A stretch of DNA of 64,000 nucleotides from Janthinobacterium sp. 64. GTDB taxonomy: Bacteria > Pseudomonadota > Gammaproteobacteria > Burkholderiales > Burkholderiaceae_D. Location of the stretch: positions 3,782,001-3,846,000 of the forward strand of contig NZ_PHUG01000001.1 in NCBI RefSeq assembly GCF_002813325.1, read 5' to 3'. Shown piece by piece: positions 1 to 8,291 of the stretch; within the stretch, counting starts at the first letter, position 1, and each line of letters opens with the position of its first letter. Made by a program: the position numbers and the translations under genes. The notes beneath the pieces were generated by a model, which was given only the letters and a program-made list of their open reading frames with translations, was not told where the DNA came from and did no database searches.

Positions 1-149
1 CCGCTGCGGCGGCGGCCATGCAGGAGCAGGCGGCGACCCTGGCGCAGGTGGTGAGCGTATTTAAACTGGACGGCGCGGCTGCGACGACCTTGCCGATGGC
101 TGCCGCGCCCCAACGCGCCAGCGCACCGGCACAGTGGGAGGAATTTTAA
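1..149 (+). CDS. Methyl-accepting chemotaxis protein, C-terminal end (partial)
   Basis: The reading frame is open from base 3 and ends at TAA 147-149. The 48 residues begin with an alanine-rich stretch followed by MQEQAATLAQVVSVFKL. That is the usual end of a methyl-accepting chemotaxis receptor: the last turns of the signalling coiled coil and then a variable tail. The final residues QWEEF resemble the C-terminal pentapeptide (consensus NWETF) that tethers CheR and CheB in some receptors; this last point is inference. Everything upstream, including the sensor domain, lies outside the window. Confidence 0.7.
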   Translation, partial: AAAAAMQEQAATLAQVVSVFKLDGAAATTLPMAAAPQRASAPAQWEEF

Positions 150-172
150 AATAGCGCGACAGCACATAGCAT

Positions 173-217
173 GAACATAAGATTGAATTTAGCGACATTA
201 AATTCAATTTTATGTTC
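173..217. promoter_or_regulatory. Long dyad upstream of hipBA (likely HipB operator)
   Basis: Two 19-base arms (173-191 and 199-217) form an inverted repeat that pairs at 18 of 19 positions around a 7-base spacer; each arm starts or ends with GAACATAA/TTATGTTC. The 11-mer TATGTTCACCT at the right arm (211-221) recurs directly at 277-287, just before hipB, and GGTTCACTT at 291 resembles it. AT-rich dyads of this kind upstream of antitoxin genes are usually binding sites for the antitoxin. The dyad could also act as a weak terminator for the upstream receptor gene, but it has no U-tract. Confidence 0.6.
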
Positions 218-306
218 ACCTTGAAATTTAATTATTACCCTCATATCCTTTCAATTAAGGACTACAATGTAAAAAATATGTTCACCTCCAGGTTCACTTC
301 TCAATC

Positions 307-636
307 ATGACAAAACGTGCCCGCCCGGAAGATGCCATGCCGACGCTCGTCAACGAGCGGCTCAGGATATGGGGCCAGTGCGTGCGCAAGCAGCGGGTGC
401 AGCAAAACATCACGGCACGCGACCTGTGCGCCCGCCTCGACATTTCGCACCCCACCCTGCAACGCATGGAACGGGGCGAGGCATCCGTCAACGTGGGTCT
501 GTTCCTGGCCGCCTTCCACGTGCTCGGCATCCTTGCCATCACGGCGCCGGAACCCGACGCGGCGCTGTGGCAAATGGACAGCGCCAACATCCGCAGCCGC
601 CCCGCCGTAAACGAGCACGGCGATGGCTACTTCTAG
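307..636 (+). CDS. HipB-like XRE-family antitoxin and transcriptional regulator
   Basis: A 109-residue protein with a Cro/C1-type helix-turn-helix at about residues 27-75 (TARDLCARLDISHPTLQRME region). It sits directly before hipA and overlaps it by 14 bases, the standard antitoxin-toxin arrangement. HipB-type antitoxins bind the kinase HipA and repress their own operon. The ATG at 307 has no convincing ribosome binding site; a second ATG at 337 follows GGAAGA closely and could be the true start. The tail after about residue 85 is not recognisable. The HTH assignment is firm; the pairing is inferred from context. Confidence 0.82.
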   Translation: MTKRARPEDAMPTLVNERLRIWGQCVRKQRVQQNITARDLCARLDISHPTLQRMERGEASVNVGLFLAAFHVLGILAITAPEPDAALWQMDSANIRSRPAVNEHGDGYF

Positions 637-1867
637 CCGTCCCCTGTTTGTCTATCTGCAGCGGCCCGACAACGGCGAATGGGTGGTGGCCGGTCGCTAT
701 GTGCTCGATGCGCGTACCGGCATCGGCAGCTTTCTGTACGCGCCCAGCTATGCCGATGCAGGCTTGTCCTGGGCCATCGATCCCGTCAATCTGCCCTTTA
801 TTCCCGACATGGAACACCTGGCGCGCCGCTATGGCGGCCTGCATGACGTGCTGCGCGACGCCAGTCCGGATTCCTGGGGGCAGATGCTGATACGCCGCGA
901 ACACCAGCTGGGCGAAAAAACCACGGCGATCCAATTCTTGCGCCTGTCCGGCAACGGCGAGCGCTGGGGTGCGCTGGCCGTGGGCGACACGCCCAAACCG
1001 AACATAGCGCAACTGGCCAGCCCCAGACTGCATCACCTGGATGCGCTGGTGCAGGAAGTACTTGCGATTGCTGAAAGCCGTCCGGCAATCCATGCGCCCT
1101 TGCGCAAGCGCCTGTTCGCCACCCCCAGCATGGGCGGCGCGCGCCCCAAGGCAACCGTGCAGGACGGCAATGATTACTGGCTGGTGAAACCGGGCCTGAT
1201 GACCGATACGGTCGACCTGGCACTGCTGGAACACGCGACGATGCAATGGGGCAGGGCGGCCGGCCTGCGTTTCGCCGACACGCGCCACCATGCACTGACG
1301 GCCGAGCGCAGCGTGGTGCGCATCCGGCGCTACGACCGGCGCGGCGCGCGGCGCATCATGACGGTCAGTGCCGCTTCGCTGCTGCAAGTGCAATATCCAC
1401 CGGTGGAAGCGGCCGACAGCGATGGCGCCAGCTACCCCCGCCTGGCCGAAGAACTGCGGCGCATCGGCGCGCCGCCGGAAGACGGCATCGAACTGTTCGG
1501 CCGTATGGTCTTCAATGGCGTCGTCGGCAACAACGACGACCACCCACGCAACCACGCCGTCCTGTTCGACCTGGACGAGCAACGCTGGCGCCTCTCGCCC
1601 GCCTTCGATGTCGTGCCGGATACGGAAGACGACCCGCAATCACTGGTCATGCAAGTGAGCGCCGGCCGCCGCGACATCACGCGCGACGCCATGCTGCGCG
1701 ACGTGACCCGTTTCGGCTTCGCCACGCGCGGGCAGGCGGAGGAGTATCTCGATGCCTTGCTGGCGCGCATCGAGAAAGCTTTTGAACAGGTGGCGCCGCT
1801 GCTGAACGCAGCCTTGCGGGCGCGGATGGCGGAGCGGCTGCGAACAATGCTGCTGCGCCTGGCTTAG
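623..1867 (+). CDS. hipA: HipA-family serine/threonine kinase toxin
   Basis: A 414-residue protein of normal HipA length. HipA kinases phosphorylate a translation-related target (glutamyl-tRNA synthetase in E. coli) and cause growth arrest or persistence. Visible hallmarks are an N-terminal HipA_N region (about 5-110), a P-loop-like GGARPKA at 171-177, the catalytic NNDDHPRN at 303-310 and the metal-binding PAFD at 326-329. All catalytic residues look intact, so the kinase is probably active. The start overlaps the end of the antitoxin gene, which suggests translational coupling. The in vivo target is not deducible from sequence. Confidence 0.88.
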   Translation: MATSSRPLFVYLQRPDNGEWVVAGRYVLDARTGIGSFLYAPSYADAGLSWAIDPVNLPFIPDMEHLARRYGGLHDVLRDASPDSWGQMLIRREHQLGEKTTAIQFLRLSGNGERWGALAVGDTPKPNIAQLASPRLHHLDALVQEVLAIAESRPAIHAPLRKRLFATPSMGGARPKATVQDGNDYWLVKPGLMTDTVDLALLEHATMQWGRAAGLRFADTRHHALTAERSVVRIRRYDRRGARRIMTVSAASLLQVQYPPVEAADSDGASYPRLAEELRRIGAPPEDGIELFGRMVFNGVVGNNDDHPRNHAVLFDLDEQRWRLSPAFDVVPDTEDDPQSLVMQVSAGRRDITRDAMLRDVTRFGFATRGQAEEYLDALLARIEKAFEQVAPLLNAALRARMAERLRTMLLRLA

Positions 1868-1900
1868 GCGCGGGCGGGTTTTCGGTATTTCCGCCGCTTG

Positions 1901-2926
1901 TTAAGAGATTTCTCTCCGGATGATTTCCGCACCTGCACTGAGCGCATTCAACTTGCCTCGTGCTACCTGACGCGACAAGGGCGCCATGCCGCAGTTGGTG
2001 CTCGGATAAAGTTTGTCGGCATCGACAAAGCGCAGCGCTTTGCGCAGGGTGTCGGCCACTTCCTCCGGCGTTTCAATCGTATTGCTGGCCACGTCGATGG
2101 CGCCGACCATCACTTTTTTGCCGCGAATGAGTTCAATCAGGTCGATGGGCACGCGCGAGTTGTGGCATTCCAGCGAGATGATGTCGATATTCGATTGCTG
2201 CAGCTTGGGGAACGATTCCTCATATTGGCGCCACTCGGAGCCCAGCGTGTTTTTCCAGTCCGTATTGGCCTTGATGCCGTAGCCATAGCAAATATGCACG
2301 GCCGTTTCGCATTTGAGTCCTTCGATGGCCCGTTCCAGGGTGGCGATACCCCAGTCATTGACTTCATCAAAGAAGACATTGAATGCGGGTTCGTCAAACT
2401 GGATGATGTCGACGCCGGCCGCCTCCAGTTCCCGCGCTTCCTGATTGAGGATCTTCGCAAATTCCCAGGCCAGTTTTTCGCGGCTTTTATAATGGCTGTC
2501 ATACAGCGTATCGATCATCGTCATCGGGCCTGGCAGCGCCCATTTGATCGGCTGCTTGGTTTGCTGACGCAGGAATTTGGCGTCTTCCACAAACACCGGC
2601 TTGGTGCGGCTCACGGCGCCCACGACGGTCGGCACGCTCGCATCGTAGCGGTCGCGAATCCTGACGGTCTCGCGCTTGTCAAAGTCGACGCCGCTCAGAT
2701 GCTCGATGAACGTGGTGACGAAATGCTGGCGGGTCTGCTCGCCGTCACTGACGATATCGATGCCGGCCAGCTGTTGTTCTTGCAGTGACAAAAGCAAGGC
2801 ATCCTGTTTGCCCTCGATTAATTCCTCGTCCTGCAATTTCCACGGCGACCAGAGTTTTTCAGGCTGCGCCAGCCAGGAAGGTTTGGGCAAGCTGCCGGCG
2901 GTGGAAGTAGGCAATAATTTTTTCAT
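1901..2926 (-). CDS. mesD: MesD, folate-independent core methionine synthase
   Basis: A 341-residue protein that matches only the C-terminal catalytic half of cobalamin-independent methionine synthase; the N-terminal folate-binding half of MetE (about 400 residues) is absent. The zinc ligands are present: His211 and Cys213 in HICYGYG, Glu253 in LECHNSR and Cys312 in NCGMAPL. Short MetE proteins of this kind that sit beside a DUF1852 gene belong to the MesD family, which methylates homocysteine without methyl-folate and needs the DUF1852 partner MesX and oxygen. It is the last gene of a three-gene minus-strand operon, 26 bases after mesX. The methyl donor is not known from sequence. Confidence 0.85.
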   Translation of the reverse strand: MKKLLPTSTAGSLPKPSWLAQPEKLWSPWKLQDEELIEGKQDALLLSLQEQQLAGIDIVSDGEQTRQHFVTTFIEHLSGVDFDKRETVRIRDRYDASVPTVVGAVSRTKPVFVEDAKFLRQQTKQPIKWALPGPMTMIDTLYDSHYKSREKLAWEFAKILNQEARELEAAGVDIIQFDEPAFNVFFDEVNDWGIATLERAIEGLKCETAVHICYGYGIKANTDWKNTLGSEWRQYEESFPKLQQSNIDIISLECHNSRVPIDLIELIRGKKVMVGAIDVASNTIETPEEVADTLRKALRFVDADKLYPSTNCGMAPLSRQVARGKLNALSAGAEIIRREIS

Positions 2927-2952
2927 GATGAATGCTTTCGTCTATTTTTTAA

Positions 2953-3930
2953 TCAGAGCGCGTAGTTCGCAGCCCATTGTTCAAGAACATGCTTGTAGGG
3001 CTTGATGAAGTGCTCTTCCGTATATTTGCCCTGCTTGACCGCCAGCTGGCTGCGCTCTTCGCGGTCATAGACAATTTGCGTCAACGAGTAATCCTGGTTC
3101 TTCAGGCTGGGCTGATACAACTTCCCTGCCGCGGAATTGGCGTTGTAAATCTCGGGCCGGTAGATCTTCTGGAACGTTTCCATCGTGCTGATGGTGCCGA
3201 TCAGCTCAAGATTGCTGTAATCGCCCAGCAGGTCGCCGATAAAGTAGAAAGCCAGCGGTGCCGCACTGTCTGGCGGCATGAAATAGCGCACCTGCATCCC
3301 CATTTTTTCGAAATATGTATCCGTCGACGAGAACTCATTTTGCTGATACTCGACGCCCAGGATGGGGTGCTGGTTTTCAGTGCGCTGATAGGTCTTGCTG
3401 CTCGAAGCGCTGAGGCAGATCACCGGCAGCTTCTTGAAATGCTGCTTATAAGTAGTCGATCCGACAAAGTGCTTGAACAGCCTGCCATGAAAATCGCCGA
3501 AGTTCTCTGGCGTGCTGAATGTGGATTGATTATTGTTGTGCTCCGGCAGCAGCACGCTGAAGTCGTAATCGCGCACGTAGGAGGAGAAGTTATTGCCGGC
3601 GATGCCAGCGATGCGCTCTCCGGTTTTTTTATCCAGGATATTCGGCTTCAATATCTCGATCAATGGAATATTGTCGCCTTCGGCATCGATATTCAACGCG
3701 ACGGAAATGATTTCAAGTTCAACCGAGTAGCGGTCCGCCTTCGGGTTGTCCCAATGCGCCAGATTGTTGAAGCGGCTGTCGATCATTTTCAGGGTGTTGC
3801 GCAAGTTCTCCTGGCGACGCTCGCCCCTGGCCAGATTGGCAAAGTTGGTCGTCAAGCGCGTGCTGTCCGATGGGTGATAGTTTTCATCGAAAACAATGCT
3901 CTTGATGCTGAATACAAAATCTTTGCTCAT
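2953..3930 (-). CDS. mesX: MesX, DUF1852 partner of MesD
   Basis: A 325-residue DUF1852 protein. The start chosen is the ATG at 3930 (MSKDFVFSIKSI), preceded by an AGGACGGA ribosome binding site; an upstream in-frame ATG would add 36 residues unlike the family. It has no signal peptide or membrane segment, so it is cytosolic. DUF1852 genes lie next to mesD and are required for MesD-dependent methionine synthesis in aerobic bacteria. The chemistry of MesX is not established here. Tight spacing to mesD and the upstream flavin reductase supports one transcript and one pathway. Confidence 0.82.
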   Translation of the reverse strand: MSKDFVFSIKSIVFDENYHPSDSTRLTTNFANLARGERRQENLRNTLKMIDSRFNNLAHWDNPKADRYSVELEIISVALNIDAEGDNIPLIEILKPNILDKKTGERIAGIAGNNFSSYVRDYDFSVLLPEHNNNQSTFSTPENFGDFHGRLFKHFVGSTTYKQHFKKLPVICLSASSSKTYQRTENQHPILGVEYQQNEFSSTDTYFEKMGMQVRYFMPPDSAAPLAFYFIGDLLGDYSNLELIGTISTMETFQKIYRPEIYNANSAAGKLYQPSLKNQDYSLTQIVYDREERSQLAVKQGKYTEEHFIKPYKHVLEQWAANYAL

Positions 3931-3997
3931 GGTGATCCGTCCTGATTCTGCGAAAAGTTGAAGGTGTTGATTGCCTGATGACCCGTGGCGATGCGTA

Positions 3998-4591
3998 TCA
4001 GGCCGCGACCAGCTCTTCAGCGGCGGCAGATTGCGCATGGCGCGTCAAGCCGACCAAGGGCAATGCCCGTTGGACGGCCAGCGTGGCGCGCTGGATCAGG
4101 GCCTCGTCCTGCAGACGGTAGTCGGTAAAGTCCTTGTCGGTCGCGTAGACGCCCAGCGGCAAGGTGCGTGCCTGGAAAAAGCTGAACAGTGGCCGCAACT
4201 GGTGATCGATCATCAGCGCATGGCGCTCACTGCCACCGGTGGCCGCCAGCAAGATCGGCTTGTCGATCAAGGCATCCTGGTCAATGAAGTCGAAGAAGTG
4301 CTTGAACAGGCCCGTGTACGAGCCACGATAGACCGGTGTCGCCACCACCAGGATGTCCGCCTGCTCGACCGCCGCAAGTTCCCGCTCCACCGTCTCGGGC
4401 AGATGGGAGCGCCAGGTCGCGCCGGCCAGTTGCGGGGCCAGCTGGCCCAGTTCGACCAGGCGTTGCTCGCACAGCACTTCCTCGGCGATCAGGTCCATCA
4501 GGTGCTCGGCCAGGGCTGCCGCCTTGGAAGGGCGTTGCAGCCCGCCGGAAACCGCGACTAAGCGAAGTGGACGTGTCATGTTTGCTTTCAT
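3998..4591 (-). CDS. NADPH-dependent FMN reductase, MsuE-like
   Basis: A 197-residue flavodoxin-fold protein. The N-terminal LVAVSGGLQRPSKA is the phosphate-binding loop for FMN, and ATPVYRGSYTGLFKHFFD is the signature of the NAD(P)H-dependent FMN reductase/MsuE family. Such enzymes supply reduced flavin to oxygen-dependent partners. It is the first gene of the mes operon, 67 bases before mesX, so it may feed reduced flavin to the oxygen-requiring MesD/MesX reaction; this coupling is inference. An in-frame ATG four codons downstream (4579) is an alternative start. Confidence 0.8.
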   Translation of the reverse strand: MKANMTRPLRLVAVSGGLQRPSKAAALAEHLMDLIAEEVLCEQRLVELGQLAPQLAGATWRSHLPETVERELAAVEQADILVVATPVYRGSYTGLFKHFFDFIDQDALIDKPILLAATGGSERHALMIDHQLRPLFSFFQARTLPLGVYATDKDFTDYRLQDEALIQRATLAVQRALPLVGLTRHAQSAAAEELVAA

Positions 4592-4656
4592 AGGGAATGA
4601 TGCGCGAGGGCGAAGAATGCCAACAGCAAGGGGATCGATGATAGCGGCGGAAACCC

Positions 4657-4692
4657 ATGAAGTATAATGGTCTTATTTCATACATCCATGAA
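4657..4692. promoter_or_regulatory. Dyad elements between the mes operon and metR (likely MetR site)
   Basis: ATGAA at 4657-4661, TTCAT at 4677-4681 and ATGAA at 4688-4692 form overlapping dyads with spacers of 15 and 6 bases in the 115-base divergent intergenic region. MetR sites in enteric bacteria are built from TGAA and TTCA half-sites, so this is the natural operator for the adjacent MetR-like regulator. A TATAAT-like element (TATAATGG, 4663-4670) lies within it. Confidence 0.5.
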
Positions 4693-4706
4693 CATGGCTC
4701 ATCTCA

Positions 4707-5606
4707 ATGCTTGAACGCATCCACCTCAGCATCGTCCAGCAGGTCGAAAAACAAGGCTCGTTGACGGCCGCCGCAGGCGTGCTGCACCTGACCCAGTCGG
4801 CCCTGAGCCACAGCATGAAGAAGCTGGAGCAGCAGCTGGGCACCGACGTCTGGCTGCGCGAAGGGCGCAACCTGCGCCTGACGCAGGCCGGCCAGTACTT
4901 GCTGGCGGTGGCGAACCGGGTGCTGCCGCAACTGGACCTGGCCGAAGAGCGCCTGGGCCAGTTCGCGCAGGGCGAGCGCGGCGCGCTGCGCATCGGCATG
5001 GAATGCCACCCTTGCTACCAGTGGCTGCTCAAGATCGTTTCCCCGTATCTGGCCGCATGGCCCGATGTGGATGTGGACGTCAAGCAGAAGTTCCAGTTCG
5101 GCGGCATCGGCGCGCTGTTCGGCTACGAGATCGACTTGCTGGTCACGCCCGACCCGCTGTACAAGCCGGGGCTGACATTCGAACCCGTGTTCGACTACGA
5201 GCAGGTGCTCGTCGTGGCCAAGGGCCATGCCCTGGCGTCGGCGGCCTATGTAAAACCGCAGCAGCTGACCCAGGAAGTGCTGATCAGCTACCCCGTCGAC
5301 ATCGAGCGCCTGGATATTTACAATCAATTCCTCTTGCCGGCCGGCGTCACGCCCAAGCGCCACAAAGCCATCGAAACGACCGACATCATGCTGCAGATGG
5401 TCGCCAGCGGCCGCGGCGTGGCCGCCCTGCCGCGCTGGCTGGTCGAGGAATACGCAGCCAAGATGGACGTGGTGCCGGTGCGGCTGGGTCCGCGCGGCAT
5501 CGCCAAGCAAATATTCCTGGGCGCACGCGAGACGGACACTGCCATCGATTACGTGAAGGCTTTCATCGAGCTGGCGCGCCAGCCGACCATTGCGCAAGAA
5601 AGCTGA
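4707..5606 (+). CDS. metR: MetR-like LysR-family regulator of methionine synthesis
   Basis: A 299-residue LysR-type regulator: an N-terminal winged HTH (residues 1-60, with LTQSALSHSMKKLEQQLG) and a substrate-binding domain. The segment IGMECHPCYQWL and the closing QMVASGRGVAALPRWLVE match E. coli MetR closely at the same positions. MetR senses homocysteine and activates methionine synthase genes. It is divergent from the mes operon, so it probably controls that operon and itself. No effector site was tested beyond this motif resemblance. Confidence 0.85.
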   Translation: MLERIHLSIVQQVEKQGSLTAAAGVLHLTQSALSHSMKKLEQQLGTDVWLREGRNLRLTQAGQYLLAVANRVLPQLDLAEERLGQFAQGERGALRIGMECHPCYQWLLKIVSPYLAAWPDVDVDVKQKFQFGGIGALFGYEIDLLVTPDPLYKPGLTFEPVFDYEQVLVVAKGHALASAAYVKPQQLTQEVLISYPVDIERLDIYNQFLLPAGVTPKRHKAIETTDIMLQMVASGRGVAALPRWLVEEYAAKMDVVPVRLGPRGIAKQIFLGARETDTAIDYVKAFIELARQPTIAQES

Positions 5607-5714
5607 GCTCCTTGCCAACCTCGCGCTACCTGGCACTGCCCTGCGAACCCTGATGCCTGCAGTGACAGCACCGGAGACAGACCGGGCACGAGGACTACGT
5701 GTCCCGGAAACGAC

Positions 5715-5736
5715 AACGCCACCCGGAGGTGGCGTT
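5715..5736. terminator. Hairpin between metR and glmS
   Basis: A 9-bp perfect stem AACGCCACC/GGTGGCGTT with a 4-base CGGA loop, followed on the plus strand by TTATTCTT. It can serve as an intrinsic terminator for metR, and in reverse as a weaker one for glmS, since the two genes converge. Confidence 0.7.
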
Positions 5737-5772
5737 TATTCTTGCTGGCCCGGGGCGCAATCGAAGCACCGG

Positions 5773-5795
5773 CACCAGGATTTTCAATCCTGGTG
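5773..5795 (-). terminator. 10-bp hairpin directly after glmS
   Basis: CACCAGGATT (5773-5782) pairs perfectly with AATCCTGGTG (5786-5795) around a 3-base loop, 16 bases beyond the glmS stop. There is no U-tract, so it may be a processing or stability hairpin rather than a strict terminator. Confidence 0.5.
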
Positions 5796-5811
5796 TCCTC
5801 CCATGTGAGGC

Positions 5812-7641
5812 TTACTCCACCGTCACCGATTTGGCCAGATTCCTTGGCTTGTCCACATCCGTGCCGCGCGCCAGTGCCGTGTGGAAGGCCAGCAGTTGCA
5901 GCGCGACCACGTGCAGGATTGGCGACAGGTCGCCGTAGTGCTCGGGCAGGCGGATGACGTGCAGGCCTTCGCCGGAGCTGATGCGGGAATCCACGTCGGC
6001 GAAGACGTACAGCTGGCCGCCGCGGGCGCGCACTTCCTGCATGTTCGATTTGAGCTTTTCGATCAGGGCGTCGTTCGGTGCGATGGTGACGACCGGCATT
6101 TCATTCGTCACCAGGGCCAGCGGGCCGTGCTTCAGTTCGCCGGCTGGATACGCTTCGGCGTGGATATACGAGATTTCCTTCAGTTTTAAGGCGCCTTCCA
6201 GGGCGATCGGGTAGTGCATGCCACGGCCCAGGAAGAGGGCGTTTTCCTTGCGCGCGAATTCTTCGGACCAGGCGATGATTTGCGGTTCCAGCGCCAGCAC
6301 GGACGCGATGGCGACGGGCAGGTGGCGCATGGCTTTCAGGTGCGCCGCTTCCTGCTCTTCGGACAGGCGGCCATTGACTTGCGCCAGGCACAGGGTCAGC
6401 AGGAACAGGCCCGCCAGCTGCGTGGTAAACGCCTTGGTGGACGCCACGCCCACTTCCACGCCGGCGCGCGTGATGTAGGCCAGCGCGCATTCGCGCACCA
6501 TGGCGCTGGTGGCCACGTTGCAGATGGTCAAGGTGTGATGCATGCCCAGGCTGCGCGCATGTTTCAGGGCGGCCAGGGTGTCGGCCGTCTCGCCGCTTTG
6601 CGAAATGGTGACGACCAGGGTGTTCGGGTGCGGCACGCTGTCGCGGTAACGGTATTCGCTGGCCACTTCCACGCTGACGGGCACTTTCGCAATCGCTTCG
6701 ATCCAATATTTCGCCGTCATGCCCGCATACGAACTGGTGCCGCAGGCCAGGATCAGCACGCGATCGATCTGCTTGAAGATGGCATAGGCCTTGTCGCCGA
6801 ACAATTCCGGCATGATGCCCGTCACACCTTCGAGCGTGTCGCCGATGGCGCGCGGCTGTTCAAAAATTTCCTTTTGCATGTAGTGGCGATACGGACCGAG
6901 CTCGGCCGCGCCCGTGTGTGCGTGCACGGTTTTCACTTCGCGCTCGACGGGCTTGCCATCGACGTCGACGATCCAGCAGCGCGACAATTGCAGGTCGACC
7001 ACGTCGCCTTCTTCCAGGTAGATGATCTGGTCGGTCGTGCCGGCCAGCGCCATGGCGTCGGACGCGACGAAGTTTTCACCATTGCCCAGGCCGACGATCA
7101 GGGGCGAACCCTGGCGCGCGGCGACCACGCGGTGCGGCTCGTCGTGGCAGAACACGGCAATCGCATACGCGCCGTCGAGGCGTTTCACGGCTTGCTGCAC
7201 GGTCTCGAACAGGTCGCCGTTGTACATGTGCTCGACCAGGTGGGCGATCACTTCCGTATCCGTCTGGCTCTGGAAGACGTAACCGAGGGCCGTCAGTTCG
7301 GCGCGCAGTTCGTCGTGGTTTTCGATGATGCCGTTATGCACCAGCGCCACTCTGGCGTTCTCTTCCGTTGGGGAAAAGTGCGGGTGGGCATTGAAGGAGA
7401 CAGGGGCGCCATGCGTGGCCCAGCGCGTGTGGGCGATGCCCGTAAAACCGCTCAAGCCTTCTTCGGCGATCTGCTTTTCCAGCTCCGCCACGCGCGAGGT
7501 GGAGCGCGAACGCTGCAAACGGCCATCGGCGTGCAGGGCGATGCCGCAGGAATCGTAGCCGCGGTATTCCAGGCGCTTCAAGCCTTCGAGCAGGATGGGA
7601 GTGATATTACGTTGCGCTACCGCGCCGACGATGCCGCACAT
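5812..7641 (-). CDS. glmS: Glutamine-fructose-6-phosphate aminotransferase (isomerizing)
   Basis: A 609-residue enzyme of full family length that makes glucosamine-6-phosphate from fructose-6-phosphate and glutamine, the first committed step to UDP-GlcNAc. The catalytic Cys2 starts the glutaminase domain ([10 protein letters not shown]). Two SIS sugar-isomerase domains follow (ACGTSSYAG near 300; [12 protein letters not shown] near 350), and the C-terminus [13 protein letters not shown] is the conserved tail that closes the active site. It acts in the cytosol. The later enzyme glmU lies 12 kb away in the same window rather than adjacent. No glmS ribozyme is expected or seen. Confidence 0.97.
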   Translation of the reverse strand: MCGIVGAVAQRNITPILLEGLKRLEYRGYDSCGIALHADGRLQRSRSTSRVAELEKQIAEEGLSGFTGIAHTRWATHGAPVSFNAHPHFSPTEENARVALVHNGIIENHDELRAELTALGYVFQSQTDTEVIAHLVEHMYNGDLFETVQQAVKRLDGAYAIAVFCHDEPHRVVAARQGSPLIVGLGNGENFVASDAMALAGTTDQIIYLEEGDVVDLQLSRCWIVDVDGKPVEREVKTVHAHTGAAELGPYRHYMQKEIFEQPRAIGDTLEGVTGIMPELFGDKAYAIFKQIDRVLILACGTSSYAGMTAKYWIEAIAKVPVSVEVASEYRYRDSVPHPNTLVVTISQSGETADTLAALKHARSLGMHHTLTICNVATSAMVRECALAYITRAGVEVGVASTKAFTTQLAGLFLLTLCLAQVNGRLSEEQEAAHLKAMRHLPVAIASVLALEPQIIAWSEEFARKENALFLGRGMHYPIALEGALKLKEISYIHAEAYPAGELKHGPLALVTNEMPVVTIAPNDALIEKLKSNMQEVRARGGQLYVFADVDSRISSGEGLHVIRLPEHYGDLSPILHVVALQLLAFHTALARGTDVDKPRNLAKSVTVE

Positions 7642-7692
7642 GGAAACCTCTGTCTAAAAATTCATCAATGCACGCATGCTAATGCAGAGTGC

Positions 7693-7768
7693 GTGAAATA
7701 TGCTTTCTAAATCTGTGTATATTTGACTGAATATTTCACATCCATTTTACGATGAAATATTATTTCAT
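7693..7768. promoter_or_regulatory. Palindromic Lrp-type operators upstream of the Lrp gene
   Basis: In the AT-rich 161-base divergent region between glmS and the Lrp-type gene, GTGAAATAT (7693-7701) and ATATTTCAC (7731-7739) form a 9-base inverted repeat 29 bases apart. ATGAAATA-T-TATTTCAT (7752-7768) is a perfect 17-base palindrome of the same motif. Repeated, spaced palindromes fit octameric Lrp-family binding and self-regulation of the downstream gene. Confidence 0.62.
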
Positions 7769-7802
7769 TTAAACTCGATATATTTACTAATTCATCAAAA
7801 TC

Positions 7803-8276
7803 ATGAACGATAGCAACATTACTCTCGACGAGATCGATCGTCGCATCCTGAATGCCTTGCAAATTGATGCATCGCAAACCAACAGCGAGCTGGCCCAAGC
7901 AGTGCACGTCTCGGCGCCTACCTGTTTGCGGCGCGTCAAACATTTACGGGAAAGCGGCGTCATCGAGCGGCAAGTGGCCATCGTCGCGCCGCAGCTGGTG
8001 GGTGCGCGCCTGACGGCCATCGTGGAAATCACGCTCGACGTGCAGGCGGCGGAACGCATGGCGGAATTCGAAGAGTTGGTGGCGCAGGAAGCGGCGGTGC
8101 TGCAGTGCTACCGCGTCTCGCCCGGGCCCGACTTCGTGCTGATGGTGCAGGTGGCCGACATGCCCGCGTACCACGCGCTGGCGCACCGCCTGTTTGCCGC
8201 GCATGCGAATGTGCGCAACGTGAAAAGCTACTTTTCCACGTTTCGCAGCAAGTTTGAGACGCGAATCGCCGTCTGA
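7803..8276 (+). CDS. Lrp/AsnC-family transcriptional regulator
   Basis: A 157-residue Lrp-type regulator: an N-terminal winged HTH (about 7-65, DEIDRRILNALQIDASQTNSE) and a C-terminal RAM ligand-binding domain (about 70-150) with the turn SPGPDFVLMVQV. These proteins form octamers and bind amino acids. It is divergent from glmS, with palindromes in between, so autoregulation is likely. Its ligand and other targets cannot be read from the sequence. It is not close to a metabolic operon that would suggest a function. Confidence 0.88.
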   Translation: MNDSNITLDEIDRRILNALQIDASQTNSELAQAVHVSAPTCLRRVKHLRESGVIERQVAIVAPQLVGARLTAIVEITLDVQAAERMAEFEELVAQEAAVLQCYRVSPGPDFVLMVQVADMPAYHALAHRLFAAHANVRNVKSYFSTFRSKFETRIAV

Positions 8277-8291
8277 TTTGCCATGCGCCGA

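Noticed and set aside
539..1639. 366-codon minus-strand frame opposite hipA
   Set aside because: A shadow of hipA, whose catalytic motifs are intact on the plus strand.
7642..7802. glmS ribozyme upstream of glmS
   Set aside because: The leader is short and AT-rich with Lrp-like palindromes; glmS ribozymes are a Firmicutes feature and no such fold is seen.
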